A DNA stretch of 64,000 bases. It comes from Rhizobium sp. Q54. GTDB lineage: Bacteria; Pseudomonadota; Alphaproteobacteria; UBA2966; CAIVPW01. The notes beneath the pieces are model-generated. The model was not told the DNA's origin. It did not search any database and saw only the letters and a list, made by a program, of their open reading frames with translations. The DNA is taken from assembly GCA_945947575.1 (NCBI GenBank), contig CAMEYM010000001.1, forward strand, positions 1 to 64,000. The letters run 5' to 3'. The position numbers were made by a program, and so were the translations under genes. Shown piece by piece: positions 46,638 through 55,738 of this stretch (position 1 is the stretch's first letter; each line of letters begins with the position of its first letter).

Positions 46638-47249
46638 ATGCGCAGCTTTTTCCTCCTAGTACTCACCCTGCTGTGTCTGACCGTCGCGCCGGCCCGCGCC
46701 CAGGACCTTGATGCCCTGGCGGTCCAGGCACGCGCCGCCTTCTTCGACACCGCCTGGGCCGAGGCCGAGCGCCTCGACCGCATCGGCTACGAGGGCGCGG
46801 CGCAGGAGTTTGGGCCCGAGTCTCCCGAGGCGGGGTGGTGGCTGGCGGCCCTCGCCGACGCCATGTGCCGCGCCGATTGGACGCCCGTGAATCGTCCGTG
46901 GACCGATCGCGCCCACAGCCAGGCGCTGCCTCTGGCCGAGCGCGCCGTGCGCATTCTCGAGCGCGCGTACGGCAAGGACGACATCCGCACGGCCAACGCC
47001 TACATGTCCCTGACGGTGGCGTTGGCGGGGCTCTATCGCCACCCCGAAGGCGACCCCTATGGGCGCGCCGCGCTGCGTATCGTCGAGAAGACGCAGCCCA
47101 GTGCCGAGCGCGACCTGCTGGTGCTGAAGCTTTGGTACTACGCGACGCACCTGCACATCATCGACCACAACGTCGAGGCGCAGGAATACGAGGAGCGTCT
47201 GAGCTTCGCGCAGTACGGGCGCCTGATCGACCCGGCGCGGATCGAGTAG
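46638..47249 (+). CDS. Exported TPR-like protein
   Basis: A 203-residue protein with a signal peptide (MRSFFLLVLTLLCLTVAPARAQ) and helical repeats of tetratricopeptide type (ALPLAERAVRILERAYGKDDIRTANAYMSLTVALAGLY, then PYGRAALRIVEKTQ). It is probably periplasmic and holds other proteins; no partner is apparent. The ATG at 46638 is chosen for the signal peptide. It diverges from motA. Confidence 0.75.
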   Translation: MRSFFLLVLTLLCLTVAPARAQDLDALAVQARAAFFDTAWAEAERLDRIGYEGAAQEFGPESPEAGWWLAALADAMCRADWTPVNRPWTDRAHSQALPLAERAVRILERAYGKDDIRTANAYMSLTVALAGLYRHPEGDPYGRAALRIVEKTQPSAERDLLVLKLWYYATHLHIIDHNVEAQEYEERLSFAQYGRLIDPARIE

Positions 47250-47250
47250 C

Positions 47251-47267
47251 GGGGAGCGCTACTCCCC
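47251..47267. terminator. Hairpin between convergent TPR and small-protein genes
   Basis: GGGGAG-CGCTA-CTCCCC, a 6-bp stem lying over the last bases of the minus-strand gene and the stop region of the TPR gene. A weak terminator for both. Confidence 0.4.
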
Positions 47268-47468
47268 GATGGCGCGGCGGACGTCCCGCCACTGGACGTG
47301 GTGCAGGGACGCCTCCGCCCGGTCGAGCTTGGCGCACTCGGCGCACAGCCGCTTGCCGCCCGATCCGTCGATGCGCTGCTTACCCGCGAGTCCGCGACCG
47401 GCCCAGCAGTCGCTGTTGTCGTGATAGATGCCTTCCAATGGCGCGTGCCACGGCACGGTCCTCGACAT
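47259..47468 (-). CDS. Small conserved-looking protein with Cys pair
   Basis: A 69-residue protein (MSRTVPWHAPLEGIYHDNSD at the start) with one Cys near the middle and CAEC later, in GGKRLCAECAKLD. The YHDN..C...GTGG..LC..C pattern recalls small zinc-ribbon-like proteins seen next to stress genes in proteobacteria, but no named family can be given. ATG at 47468 is preferred over the longer open frame. Confidence 0.6.
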   Translation of the reverse strand: MSRTVPWHAPLEGIYHDNSDCWAGRGLAGKQRIDGSGGKRLCAECAKLDRAEASLHHVQWRDVRRAIGE

Positions 47469-47618
47469 GTTCGTACCCCTAAGCCCGAAAGCCCCTCGTT
47501 CCACGTACGGCTAGGCTAAGGCCTGGTGACGGGATACCACATACGGCACATACCTGAGCGGGGCCGTGCGAAGGGCATACCTCAAACGAGGCAGGCAGAC
47601 CCCAGCGCCGCGAACCTG

Positions 47619-48326
47619 CTAGACGGGAGTGGTCGTTGCGGAGTCCAGCGCCGCTCGGATCGCGCCCGGATCCGGTAGCGCGTCGGCGAACGTCAAACGC
47701 GCGGTTGCGGTGTCGGCGCGCACGTCGATGCCTTCGGAATCGATGCCGCAGACCGTCCACTCTCCCGGCCCCAGCTTCCGCGTCAGCTGGGTGCGCACGG
47801 CCGAGTCGTCGTTGAGCATCCCGAGCATCTTGGCCTCGGCCGCCACGAACGCGGCGGCCGCCAAAGGCGGCAGCAGAATCTCGCGCTCGTCCACCCAGTG
47901 GATGCGCCCGAAGCCCGCGACCAGGTGGGCGCGTTCGACCGCGATGCGGAACAATCCGAAGTCGGCGAAGCCCGCGTAGGCCTCAGCCTCCGGGTGGCGC
48001 GCGATGAACCGCCCGAGCTCGCCCTTGTCCGGCGTGCGCATGGCGCGGCCCAGCACGGTGGCGCGGCTGCCGGCGAGGCGGCTCGGACTCGTCTCCGTGC
48101 CGTCGAACAGCAGCGACACGCGCGCGTCGCCGGCGATGTTCTTGGTGTGCTCGGCCAGGCGCGACAGCAGCAGCAGCGGCGCGCCGTCGCCGGCGGTCGC
48201 CACCAGCACCAGTGATGCATAGGGCCAGCCGCTGCCCGCCAGCTGGGTGGCCAGGGTAGCGGTGGCGCGGCCGCGCATCAGCCGGCGCACTTCGGTGCCA
48301 GTGCCCAGGGGTGCGGGGTTGTTCAT
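47619..48326 (-). CDS. HugZ-like FMN-binding protein (PNPOx fold)
   Basis: A 235-residue protein of the pyridoxamine-phosphate-oxidase-like split-barrel fold. Signs are RGRATATLATQLAGSGWPYASLV, LLLLSRLAEHTKNIAGDARVSLLFDGT and a C-terminal DUF2470-like domain (DDSAVRTQLTRKLGPGEWTVCGIDSEGIDVR). HugZ relatives bind haem or FMN and can cut haem to release iron. The ATG at 48326 is used. A TTG four codons earlier is also open. Confidence 0.88.
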   Translation of the reverse strand: MNNPAPLGTGTEVRRLMRGRATATLATQLAGSGWPYASLVLVATAGDGAPLLLLSRLAEHTKNIAGDARVSLLFDGTETSPSRLAGSRATVLGRAMRTPDKGELGRFIARHPEAEAYAGFADFGLFRIAVERAHLVAGFGRIHWVDEREILLPPLAAAAFVAAEAKMLGMLNDDSAVRTQLTRKLGPGEWTVCGIDSEGIDVRADTATARLTFADALPDPGAIRAALDSATTTPV

Positions 48327-48514
48327 GAGAGCTCGCAATTCGCCATCGAAGCGCCCAAATCTCCAGGCATCATGCTGATGTCTGTTCGGCTAGCAAGGAC
48401 CGGCGCGCCCCGTGCGTACTGCACGCCAAAGGCGCAACGCCGGCCGTCCTCCCGGAGGCCCTAGTGTATACTCAACGGGACGAGACCCAGCCGGCTGCCT
48501 TGCTGGGGGATAAC

Positions 48515-49237
48515 GTGCCGCACACCATTGCGCTGGTCGATGACGACTCGAACATCCTGACCTCGGTCTCCATGGCCTTGGAAACGGAGGGGTTCAAGGT
48601 TCGCACCTTCACGGACGGGGCCGAGGCTCTGCGCTCGCTGACTGCGAAGCCGGCCGACCTCGTCGTGCTCGACATCAAGATGCCGCGCCTCGACGGCATG
48701 GAGCTGCTCTCCCGCCTGCGCCGCATCTCCGACGTGCCGGCGATCTTCCTCACCTCCAAGGACGACGAAGTCGACGAGGCACTCGGCCTCAAGATGGGCG
48801 CCGACGACTATGTGCGGAAGCCGTTCTCCCAGCGCCTGCTGGTCGAGCGCATTCGCGCCGTGCTGCGCCGTGTCTCGACGGCCCCCGACAGTGCGGAGGA
48901 GGCGGCGGAGAAGCCGCTGGTGCGCGGCGACCTCATGCTCGATCCGATCCGCCACCGCTGCATCTGGCGCGGCCGTGAGGTCGCGCTCACGGTCACCGAG
49001 TTCCTCATCCTGCGCGCGCTCGCCCAGCGCCCTGGTCACGTCAAGAGCCGCGATCAGTTGATGGACATCGCCTACGACGACAACGTCTACGTCGACGACC
49101 GCACCATCGACAGCCACATCAAGCGCTTGCGCAAGAAGTTCCGCGAGGTCGATCCGGAGTTCTCCAGCATCGAGACGCTGTACGGCGTCGGCTACCGCTA
49201 TAGCGAGCAAGGCGCGCCGGCCGGCGCCGCCGACTGA
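48515..49237 (+). CDS. chvI: Response regulator ChvI
   Basis: An OmpR-type regulator of 240 residues and partner of ChvG. The receiver domain starts [21 protein letters not shown] and has [13 protein letters not shown] (phosphorylated Asp), IFLTSKDDE and [10 protein letters not shown]. The winged helix includes [27 protein letters not shown] and [17 protein letters not shown], very close to ChvI of rhizobia. GTG at 48515 is chosen because the family starts here and GGGGGAT lies upstream; an earlier GTG at 48464 would add 17 residues. The pair answers envelope and acid stress. Confidence 0.92.
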   Translation: MPHTIALVDDDSNILTSVSMALETEGFKVRTFTDGAEALRSLTAKPADLVVLDIKMPRLDGMELLSRLRRISDVPAIFLTSKDDEVDEALGLKMGADDYVRKPFSQRLLVERIRAVLRRVSTAPDSAEEAAEKPLVRGDLMLDPIRHRCIWRGREVALTVTEFLILRALAQRPGHVKSRDQLMDIAYDDNVYVDDRTIDSHIKRLRKKFREVDPEFSSIETLYGVGYRYSEQGAPAGAAD

Positions 49238-49303
49238 AGCGTGTGCGCGTGTCGCGCGGTACGCGCATCAGGCACGCGATGCGCGCTTTCGTAACGAACC
49301 GCC

Positions 49304-50998
49304 ATGGTCGCTGAGACCGAAACTCGCCGGACGCCGCACTTCGGCGCGCATGCTGCGCCCGGGCGCGCCGCTGTCGACGAAGCGCACGTCGACGCGACGC
49401 GGGTGCGGCGCCGCTGGCTGCCGTCGCCCCTCACCGTCCGCATCCTGGCGCTCAACATTCCGGCGCTCGGCATCCTGTTGGGGGGCGCGCTGTTCCTCGG
49501 CCAGTACCGCGAGGGCCTGGTCGAAGCGAAGTTCGAGAGCCTGCGCGCCGAAGGCGCCATCATCGCCGCCGCGCTCGGCGAAAGCGCCGTGCCGCTCGAT
49601 GGCCCCAACTTCGAGCGCGACCTCGCCCGCCAACTGGTGCGCCGCCTCGCCGCGACCGGCGCGTCGCGTGCCCGCCTGTTCGACACCGAAGGCTTTCTCG
49701 TCGCCGACAGTCAGGGCTTGGGTCCGGCGGCGCTCGCCGTGCGCGCCCAGAGGCTGCCGGAGCCGGGCCAAGAGTCTTGGTTCGATCGCGTCGTCGGCGG
49801 CATCGACGCGTTCATCCTGCGGGCTCCGCTCAATCCCGAGCGCCTGCCGCCGTACCGCGAGAACGCCGTGCAGCTCGCCCCCGACTACGACGAGGTGATT
49901 CAAGCCCTGTCGGGCGAGATCGGCACGGCGCTGCGGCTGCTCTCCGATGGTGAGCTGCTCGTCTCCGTCGCCATCCCGGTGCAGCGCTTCAAGCGCGTGC
50001 TCGGCGCGCTCATGCTCACCGTCGAGGGCGGCGACATCGAGGAGAAGGTGCGCGACGTGCGCGTCGCCATCCTGCAGGTGTTCGGTCTGGCGCTCGCCGT
50101 CACCGTGCTGATGTCGATCTACCTGTCCGGCACCATCGCCCGCCCGATCCAGAGCCTGGCCACCGCGGCGCATCGCGCCCGTGTGCGCTCGGGCCGCCGC
50201 ACCGACATTCCCGACTTCACCGCGCGCAAGGACGAAATCGGCGACCTGTCCGGCGCGCTGCGCGAGATGACCGACGCGCTGTACAGCCGCATGGACGCCA
50301 TCGAGGCGTTCGCCGCCGATGTCGCCCACGAGATTCGCAACCCGCTGTCGAGCATCCGCAGCGCCATCGAGCTGTTGCCGCGCACCGAGGACACCGAGCG
50401 CCGCGCCAAGCTGGTGGCGATCATCTACGCCGACGTGCGTCGCCTCGAGCGCCTCATCAACGACATCTCCGATGCCAGCCGCCTCGGCGCCGAGCTCGCC
50501 CGCTCCGAGTCGCACTCGGTCGACATCGTGCTCATCGTGCGCACCCTGGTCGAGGTGCTCGGCGAGACCGAAGCGGCGGCCAAGGCAGGCGTGACGTTCC
50601 AGATCGCCAACGACGGCCCGGTGCCTGTGCGCTGCGTCGAGGACCGCATCGGCCAGGTCCTGCGCAACCTGCTCGCCAACGCCATCTCCTTCAGCCCGCG
50701 CGGCGGCACCATCCGCATTGTGCTGAACCGGGCGCAGAAGGAAGTGGAAGTGGCCGTCGAGGACGACGGCCCCGGTGTGCCGCCCGACAAGCTCGACGCG
50801 GTGTTCGACCGCTTCTATTCGCTGCGTCCGCCAGGCGAGCCGTTCGGCTTGCACTCGGGCCTCGGCTTGTCGATCTCCAAGCAGATCGTCGAGGCCCACG
50901 GCGGCCACATCTGGGCCGAGAATCGCGTCGGACCCAAAGGCCACGGCCAAACTGCCATCCTCGGCGCCCGCTTCGTCTTCACCCTGCCGACCGACTAG
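49304..50998 (+). CDS. chvG: Sensor histidine kinase ChvG/ExoS
   Basis: A 564-residue membrane sensor kinase. A proline/basic N-terminus precedes helix 1 (TVRILALNIPALGILLGGALFLG). A periplasmic domain of about 200 residues with FDTEGFLVADSQGL follows, then helix 2 (ILQVFGLALAVTVLMSIYLS), a HAMP domain, the H-box AADVAHEIRNPLSSI and the ATPase motifs NLLANAISFSP, EDDGPGVP and GLGLSISKQIVEAHGG. Together with chvI it forms a stress-sensing pair; hprK starts five bases after its stop, linking it to the phosphotransfer genes. Confidence 0.94.
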   Translation: MVAETETRRTPHFGAHAAPGRAAVDEAHVDATRVRRRWLPSPLTVRILALNIPALGILLGGALFLGQYREGLVEAKFESLRAEGAIIAAALGESAVPLDGPNFERDLARQLVRRLAATGASRARLFDTEGFLVADSQGLGPAALAVRAQRLPEPGQESWFDRVVGGIDAFILRAPLNPERLPPYRENAVQLAPDYDEVIQALSGEIGTALRLLSDGELLVSVAIPVQRFKRVLGALMLTVEGGDIEEKVRDVRVAILQVFGLALAVTVLMSIYLSGTIARPIQSLATAAHRARVRSGRRTDIPDFTARKDEIGDLSGALREMTDALYSRMDAIEAFAADVAHEIRNPLSSIRSAIELLPRTEDTERRAKLVAIIYADVRRLERLINDISDASRLGAELARSESHSVDIVLIVRTLVEVLGETEAAAKAGVTFQIANDGPVPVRCVEDRIGQVLRNLLANAISFSPRGGTIRIVLNRAQKEVEVAVEDDGPGVPPDKLDAVFDRFYSLRPPGEPFGLHSGLGLSISKQIVEAHGGHIWAENRVGPKGHGQTAILGARFVFTLPTD

Positions 50999-51002
50999 CG
51001 CG

Positions 51003-51467
51003 GTGCGCGTTCACGCCACCTGCGTCGCCGTCGCGGACCGGGGCGCGCTGCTGCTCGGCCCCTCCGGCAGTGGCAAGTCGGACCTCGCCCTGCGCCTCAT
51101 CGATGCCGGCGCGGTTCTCGTGGCCGACGATCAGGTTGCGCTCACCGTGCGCGGCGGCGTCCTGGTGGCGAGCGCGCCGCCCCTGCTGCCGTCGCTCCTC
51201 GAGGTGCGTGGCGTCGGCCTCGTCCCCATGCCCCGTCGCGCCGAGGTTGCCGTCGCGGCGGCCTTCGCCCTGCGTCCCGGCGGCCATCCCGAACGCCTGC
51301 CCGAGCCCGCTTTCTGGCGTCACGCCGGCGTCGCGGTGCCCCTGTACACTCTCGATCCGGTGGCCGCCTCGGCGGCGGCGCGCGTCCGCCTCCTGGTCAG
51401 GCAGGCCCCGCTTGCCGTAGAACCGCTGGAGGTGGAGTGGAAGTCCGATGAGCCGACCGGTCCGTGA
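51003..51467 (+). CDS. hprK: HPr kinase/phosphorylase, short alphaproteobacterial type
   Basis: A 154-residue kinase that phosphorylates HPr on serine. Only the catalytic C-terminal domain is present, as usual in alphaproteobacteria: GALLLGPSGSGKSDLALRLIDAG (P-loop), LVADDQVAL, and LEVRGVGLVPM, then LPEPAFWRHAGVAVPLYTL. The start is GTG at 51003. The end overlaps rapZ by 20 bases. It probably controls the phosphorylation of HPr encoded three genes downstream, feeding into ChvG/ChvI regulation. Confidence 0.92.
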   Translation: MRVHATCVAVADRGALLLGPSGSGKSDLALRLIDAGAVLVADDQVALTVRGGVLVASAPPLLPSLLEVRGVGLVPMPRRAEVAVAAAFALRPGGHPERLPEPAFWRHAGVAVPLYTLDPVAASAAARVRLLVRQAPLAVEPLEVEWKSDEPTGP

Positions 51468-52395
51468 AGGTTCGCCCGCCCTGGTAGCGGTGCCGTCGGC
51501 CGCCCGCACGCCCGTGGTCGTCGTCACCGGCCTGTCCGGCGCCGGCAAATCGAGCGCGCTGCACATCCTCGAAGACGTCGGCTACGAGGCCATCGACAAC
51601 ATTCCCGTCTCCCTGCTCGGCCGCCTGCTGTGGCCCGGCAACGAGCACAAGCACACTCAGCGGGAGCCGCTTGCGGTGGGCGTCGACATCCGCACCCGGG
51701 ACTTTCATGCCGATGCGTTTCCGCGCGAGGTCGCGCCGCTCAGGGCCCGCGCCGACCTCGATCTGAGCCTCGTCTTCCTCGACTGCGAGTCGAGCGTGCT
51801 GGTGCGCCGCTTCACCGAGACGCGCCGCCGTCATCCCCTGCATCCCGACCGTCCGGTCGACGACAGCATCCGCACCGAGCGCTCGTTGCTGGCGCCGGTG
51901 CGCGAGGCCGCCGACGTCGTCATCGACACCTCGCAGCTGTCGGTGGCCGAGCTGCGCCGCCTGCTCGAGCGCAGGTTTGCGCCGGAGGGCCAGCACAGGC
52001 TCACCCTCTCGGTCGTCTCGTTCGCCTACGGCAAGGGCCTGCCGCGCGAGGCCGACCTCGTCTTCGACGTGCGCTTCCTGCAGAACCCCCACTACGTCGA
52101 AGCGCTGCGCCCGGGCAGCGGCCTCGATGCCAATGTTGCCGCCTACATCGAGCAGGACCGCGGTTTCGCGCCGTTCTTCGAGTCCCTCACGGTGATGCTC
52201 GGCGGCCTGCTGCCGCGCTACCGCGAGGAGGGCAAGAGCTACCTGACCATTGCCGTCGGCTGCACCGGCGGGCGCCATCGCTCGGTGCTGGTGGCCGAGC
52301 GCCTCGCCGCCCACCTGCGCGCCCACGGCGACAACGCGGTCCTGCGTCACCGCGACCTGGAACCGGCGCGCGCGCGTCCCGAAGACCCGCTATAA
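51448..52395 (+). CDS. rapZ: RapZ-type RNase adapter / nucleotide-binding protein
   Basis: A 315-residue protein. The N-terminal P-loop domain has VVTGLSGAGKSSALHILEDVGYEAIDNIPVSLL, and the C-terminal domain has SFAYGKGLPREADLVFDVRFLQNPHY and TIAVGCTGGRHRSVLVAERL. In enteric bacteria RapZ links small RNAs to RNase E and senses amino-sugar levels; in other bacteria its role is less clear. The gene overlaps hprK and is followed by ptsH after nine bases, with no EIIA gene between. Confidence 0.94.
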   Translation: MSRPVREGSPALVAVPSAARTPVVVVTGLSGAGKSSALHILEDVGYEAIDNIPVSLLGRLLWPGNEHKHTQREPLAVGVDIRTRDFHADAFPREVAPLRARADLDLSLVFLDCESSVLVRRFTETRRRHPLHPDRPVDDSIRTERSLLAPVREAADVVIDTSQLSVAELRRLLERRFAPEGQHRLTLSVVSFAYGKGLPREADLVFDVRFLQNPHYVEALRPGSGLDANVAAYIEQDRGFAPFFESLTVMLGGLLPRYREEGKSYLTIAVGCTGGRHRSVLVAERLAAHLRAHGDNAVLRHRDLEPARARPEDPL

Positions 52396-52404
52396 ATCAC
52401 CACG

Positions 52405-52695
52405 ATGGTCACGGACGGTGAGCCGTCGGTCCGCGCGACCGTCGTCGTCGGCAATGTGCGCGGCATTCATGCTCGCGCCGCGGCCAAGGTCGTCAAGCTC
52501 GCCAAGACGTTCGAGGCGCGCCTGACCGTCACCAAAGACGGCGAAACCGTGGGTGCCGACTCCATCCTGGGGCTGCTGATGCTGGCCGCAACCCCCGGCA
52601 CTACGCTCGAGCTCGCCGCCACCGGCCGCGACGCCGCCGCCGCGCTCGACGCGCTGGCCAAGCTGCTGTCGGCCGGCGACATGGGCGAGATATGA
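52405..52695 (+). CDS. ptsH: HPr-like phosphocarrier protein
   Basis: A 96-residue phosphocarrier with the active-site histidine in NVRGIHARAAAK (His22) and the regulatory serine segment TVGADSILGLLMLAAT (Ser53, matching Ser46 of standard HPr). It passes phosphate from EI to EIIA-type proteins, and HprK may modify the serine. The ATG of ptsI overlaps its stop (ATGA). It lacks sugar-permease genes nearby, so a regulatory role is likely. Confidence 0.93.
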   Translation: MVTDGEPSVRATVVVGNVRGIHARAAAKVVKLAKTFEARLTVTKDGETVGADSILGLLMLAATPGTTLELAATGRDAAAALDALAKLLSAGDMGEI

Positions 52696-54473
52696 ACGAA
52701 AGCGCCGACACCGCGCCCAAGGAAACCAGGACCGAGCGCGTGCTTGAAGGCCTCGGCGTCGCCCCCGGCGTCGCCATCGGCCCGGCCCACGTCATCGAGG
52801 TCGGCCGCCTGCGCGTGCGCGAATACAAGATCGGCGCGGGCGACGTTGCCGCCGAGCGCGAGCGCTTTGCCGAGGCGGTGTCTGCCTCCGTGCGCCAGCT
52901 CAAGAAGCTGCAGGGCCGCACCGAGGGGATGTCGGGCGCGGCTGCCGAGGAGCTCGGCTTCCTGCTCGAGGCGAGCCTGCAGATCCTGCAATCCTCGCGC
53001 CTGATCCGCCGGGTCGACGAGCGCATCGCCGGCGAGCGCGTCAACGCCGAGTCCGCCGTCCAGGTCGAGGTCGGCCGCATCGAGGCAGAGTTCGCCCAGC
53101 TGCCCGACGCGTACCTGGCGGCGCGTGCCCAGGACATCCACGAGGTTGGCGCACGCCTGATCCGCCGCCTGTCCAACGTGCCCTACGCCGGCTTCGCCGA
53201 TCTGCCCAAGGGCTCGATCATCATCGCCCACGCCATCACGCCCGCTGACACGGTCTTGATGGACCCCGCCCGCATCGGCGGCTTCGCCGCCGCGGTCGGC
53301 GGACCCGAAAGCCACTCCGCCATCATGGCGCGCTCGCTCGGCTTGCCGGCGGTGCTCGGCATCCAGGACCTCGAGGAGAAGATCCCGGCCGGCGAGACCA
53401 TCATCATCGACGGCGCCATAGGCCTCATCATCGTCGCGCCGTCGTCTGCCACTCTCGCCGAGTACACGCGGACGCGCCGCAGGCTGGTGCGCGAGCGCGG
53501 GCTTCTCAACCGCCTGCGCACGCTGCGCTCGGTCACCCTCGACGGCACCAAGGTGATGCTGCAGGCCAACGTCGAGCTGCCCTTCGAGGCGGAGGCCGCC
53601 GTGCGTGCCGGCGCCGAGGGCATCGGCCTGTTGCGCACCGAGTTCCTGTTCATGAACCGTGACGAGCTGCCCACCGAGGACGAGCAGTACGCGGCCCTGA
53701 AGCCGTTCGTCGTCGCCATGAACGGCAAGCCCGTCACCATCCGCACCCTCGACGTTGGCGGCGACAAGCTCGCGCCGGCGTTGCGCGAGAAGATGCCGAG
53801 CGGCCCCAATCCGGCGCTCGGCCTGCGCGCCATCCGTCTGTCGCTCAAGTATCGCCCGCTGCTGGAGGCGCAGCTCGCCGCCATCCTGCGGGTCGGCGCG
53901 CTGGGCCCCGTGCGCCTGCTGCTGCCGATGGTCGGCACCGCCAGCGACCTCATCAAGGTGCGCGCTGCCATGGGCCGCGTTGCGGCGCGCCTGAAGAAAG
54001 CCAAGGTGCGCATCGCCGATCCGCTGCCACCGCTCGGCGCCATGATCGAAGTGCCCGCCGCCGCGCTCGCGGTGAAGTCTATCGCCGCCGCCGCCGACTT
54101 CCTGTCGCTCGGCACCAACGATCTGACCATGTACACGCTCGCCATCGATCGCGGCGACGAGCACGTCGCCGATCTCTACGATCCGCTGCACCCTGCGGTG
54201 CTGCAGCTCATCCACCACGCCATCCTGGGCGCCAACACCGCCGGCGTCCCCATCGGCCTGTGCGGCGAGATGGGCGGCGATCCGCGCTACACCTCGCTGC
54301 TGCTCGGCCTTGGCCTGCGCGATTTGTCGATGCGCGCCACCGGCCTCGCTCGCGTCAAGCAGCGCGTGCGCGCCGTGGACATTCACGAGGTGACGCGGCG
54401 CGCCCACCTGATGCTGGAGCAGCCGGATTCGGCACACATCGCCAAGCTCCTGGAACAACAGAAGGGGGCGTAG
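52692..54473 (+). CDS. ptsI: Phosphoenolpyruvate-protein phosphotransferase (Enzyme I)
   Basis: A 593-residue Enzyme I that takes phosphate from phosphoenolpyruvate and gives it to HPr. The phosphorylated histidine is His208 in GGPESHSAIMARSLGLPAVLG. The PEP-binding barrel has GIGLLRTEFLFM, FLSLGTNDLTMYTLAIDR and GLCGEMGGDP. It has no GAF domain, so it is the sugar-type EI rather than PtsP. The gene closes the chvI-chvG-hprK-rapZ-ptsH-ptsI series. Confidence 0.95.
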   Translation: MNESADTAPKETRTERVLEGLGVAPGVAIGPAHVIEVGRLRVREYKIGAGDVAAERERFAEAVSASVRQLKKLQGRTEGMSGAAAEELGFLLEASLQILQSSRLIRRVDERIAGERVNAESAVQVEVGRIEAEFAQLPDAYLAARAQDIHEVGARLIRRLSNVPYAGFADLPKGSIIIAHAITPADTVLMDPARIGGFAAAVGGPESHSAIMARSLGLPAVLGIQDLEEKIPAGETIIIDGAIGLIIVAPSSATLAEYTRTRRRLVRERGLLNRLRTLRSVTLDGTKVMLQANVELPFEAEAAVRAGAEGIGLLRTEFLFMNRDELPTEDEQYAALKPFVVAMNGKPVTIRTLDVGGDKLAPALREKMPSGPNPALGLRAIRLSLKYRPLLEAQLAAILRVGALGPVRLLLPMVGTASDLIKVRAAMGRVAARLKKAKVRIADPLPPLGAMIEVPAAALAVKSIAAAADFLSLGTNDLTMYTLAIDRGDEHVADLYDPLHPAVLQLIHHAILGANTAGVPIGLCGEMGGDPRYTSLLLGLGLRDLSMRATGLARVKQRVRAVDIHEVTRRAHLMLEQPDSAHIAKLLEQQKGA

Positions 54474-54521
54474 AGGGGCAGGATAGGGAGCGCCCCAGCG
54501 CGCTCTGCCACCCGTCGCGCC

Positions 54522-55037
54522 TCAGCGCCCTTCGCGGCCCATGTCCGGCAGCTCGGCGATCAGGTCCGCCAGGTGTCGCTCCGGTCGCGGCGCATGCCGG
54601 TTCCAGAATGGCAGGCGCACGCGCGCCGGGGGCGACAGCGAAGTGCCCATGTTGGCCAGGAACGTGAGCGAGGGCAGGGCGACCAGCTCCATCTGGCAGC
54701 TCGTGTTGAAGCCGCGCACCAGGTACGGAATGTAGTAGCCCGAGAAGCTCTCGGTGCATTTCACCAGCGCGACCGTGCCGACCTCGTCCGGCGTCTCTGC
54801 CCGTACTGTCTCCGGCAGGCGGTCGTGGATGCCATCGACGCGCAGGTTGTCCGCGTCCAGCACCAGCACCCGGCCGCGCCGCTGGAACGGCGCGACGCTG
54901 ACCGTGTCTTCCTTCGGCGCAACGAAGAACGCCGCGATGTCGCCCTCGAACGCGGCGCCGCCGCGGTCCCAGCGCGACCAGACCAAGACCCCGGCCGCGA
55001 CCACGGCCGCCACGACAACGATCTCCAAAGGCCTCAT
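54522..55037 (-). CDS. Membrane-anchored periplasmic protein, function unknown
   Basis: A 171-residue protein with one N-terminal helix (LEIVVVAAVVAAGVLVWSRW) and a soluble remainder, probably periplasmic. The part from residue 50 (GRVLVLDADNLRVDGIHDRLPE) and the two cysteines in LVKCTESF and NTSCQMEL, which could form a disulfide, are its clearest marks. It is divergent from two DsbA-like genes and might be their client or partner, but this is only position-based. No family recognised. Confidence 0.6.
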   Translation of the reverse strand: MRPLEIVVVAAVVAAGVLVWSRWDRGGAAFEGDIAAFFVAPKEDTVSVAPFQRRGRVLVLDADNLRVDGIHDRLPETVRAETPDEVGTVALVKCTESFSGYYIPYLVRGFNTSCQMELVALPSLTFLANMGTSLSPPARVRLPFWNRHAPRPERHLADLIAELPDMGREGR

Positions 55038-55105
55038 GGCGTCCCCCCGGGCGCGGCCGCAAGCAAGCGCGCAAGTCTAGCGCACCCGCCTGCTACCATG
55101 GAGCC

Positions 55106-55729
55106 ATGTCGCGCCGCACGCTCGCCGCCCTCGTCCTCGGCCTCGCCGCCGCCGCCAGCATCGCCTTCTTTGCGCTTTCCGGCCGCGGGCCCGACGCGGC
55201 CGCGATCCTGACCGTGCGCCCCGACGACGTGACGATCGGTGCGGCCGACGCGCCCGTCGTCGTCGTCGCGTACTACGCGTTCACCTGCACCGCGTGCGCC
55301 GACTTCCATCGCACGACGTTGCCGGCGCTGAAGCAGCGGTGGATCGACACCGGCCGCGTGCTCTTCGTCTACCGCGACCTGCCGCGCGGCGAGCGCGACC
55401 TCGCCATCTCGACCCTGTCGCGCTGCGCCGCCGGTCTGCAGAAGGATCGCTACCTGGTTTGGCTCGACCTGTTGTTCGCGCGCCAGGCCGAATGGCTGCG
55501 CACGCCCGAGCCGCTCTCGACGCTGTTCGACCTGGCCCGCGAAACCGACTTCGTCGGCTTCGACCGTTTCCAGCTGTGCCAGGGCAATCCCGCCACCGAG
55601 GCCGCCGTCCTGGAGGCGGTCGCCCGCACGGAGCGCGCCGGCGTCCGCACCGTGCCCGCGGTCTTCGTTCAGGGCCGCCGCGTCGCCCCCGCCGCCCTCG
55701 AGCGGGCGCTGGCGGCGCTCTCCGGCTAG
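55106..55729 (+). CDS. DsbA-like thioredoxin-fold oxidoreductase (CTAC)
   Basis: A 207-residue membrane-anchored periplasmic protein. The N-terminal helix (TLAALVLGLAAAASIAFFAL) is followed by a DsbA/DsbG-type thioredoxin fold: VVVVAYYAFTCTACADFHRTTLP with CxxC = CTAC, the helical insert with a Cys pair (SRCAAG and QLCQGN) and the cis-Pro loop VRTVPAVFVQGR. The active site is unlike the CPHC of DsbA. It is the first of a tandem pair. Confidence 0.85.
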   Translation: MSRRTLAALVLGLAAAASIAFFALSGRGPDAAAILTVRPDDVTIGAADAPVVVVAYYAFTCTACADFHRTTLPALKQRWIDTGRVLFVYRDLPRGERDLAISTLSRCAAGLQKDRYLVWLDLLFARQAEWLRTPEPLSTLFDLARETDFVGFDRFQLCQGNPATEAAVLEAVARTERAGVRTVPAVFVQGRRVAPAALERALAALSG

Positions 55730-55738
55730 ACTGCCCGC

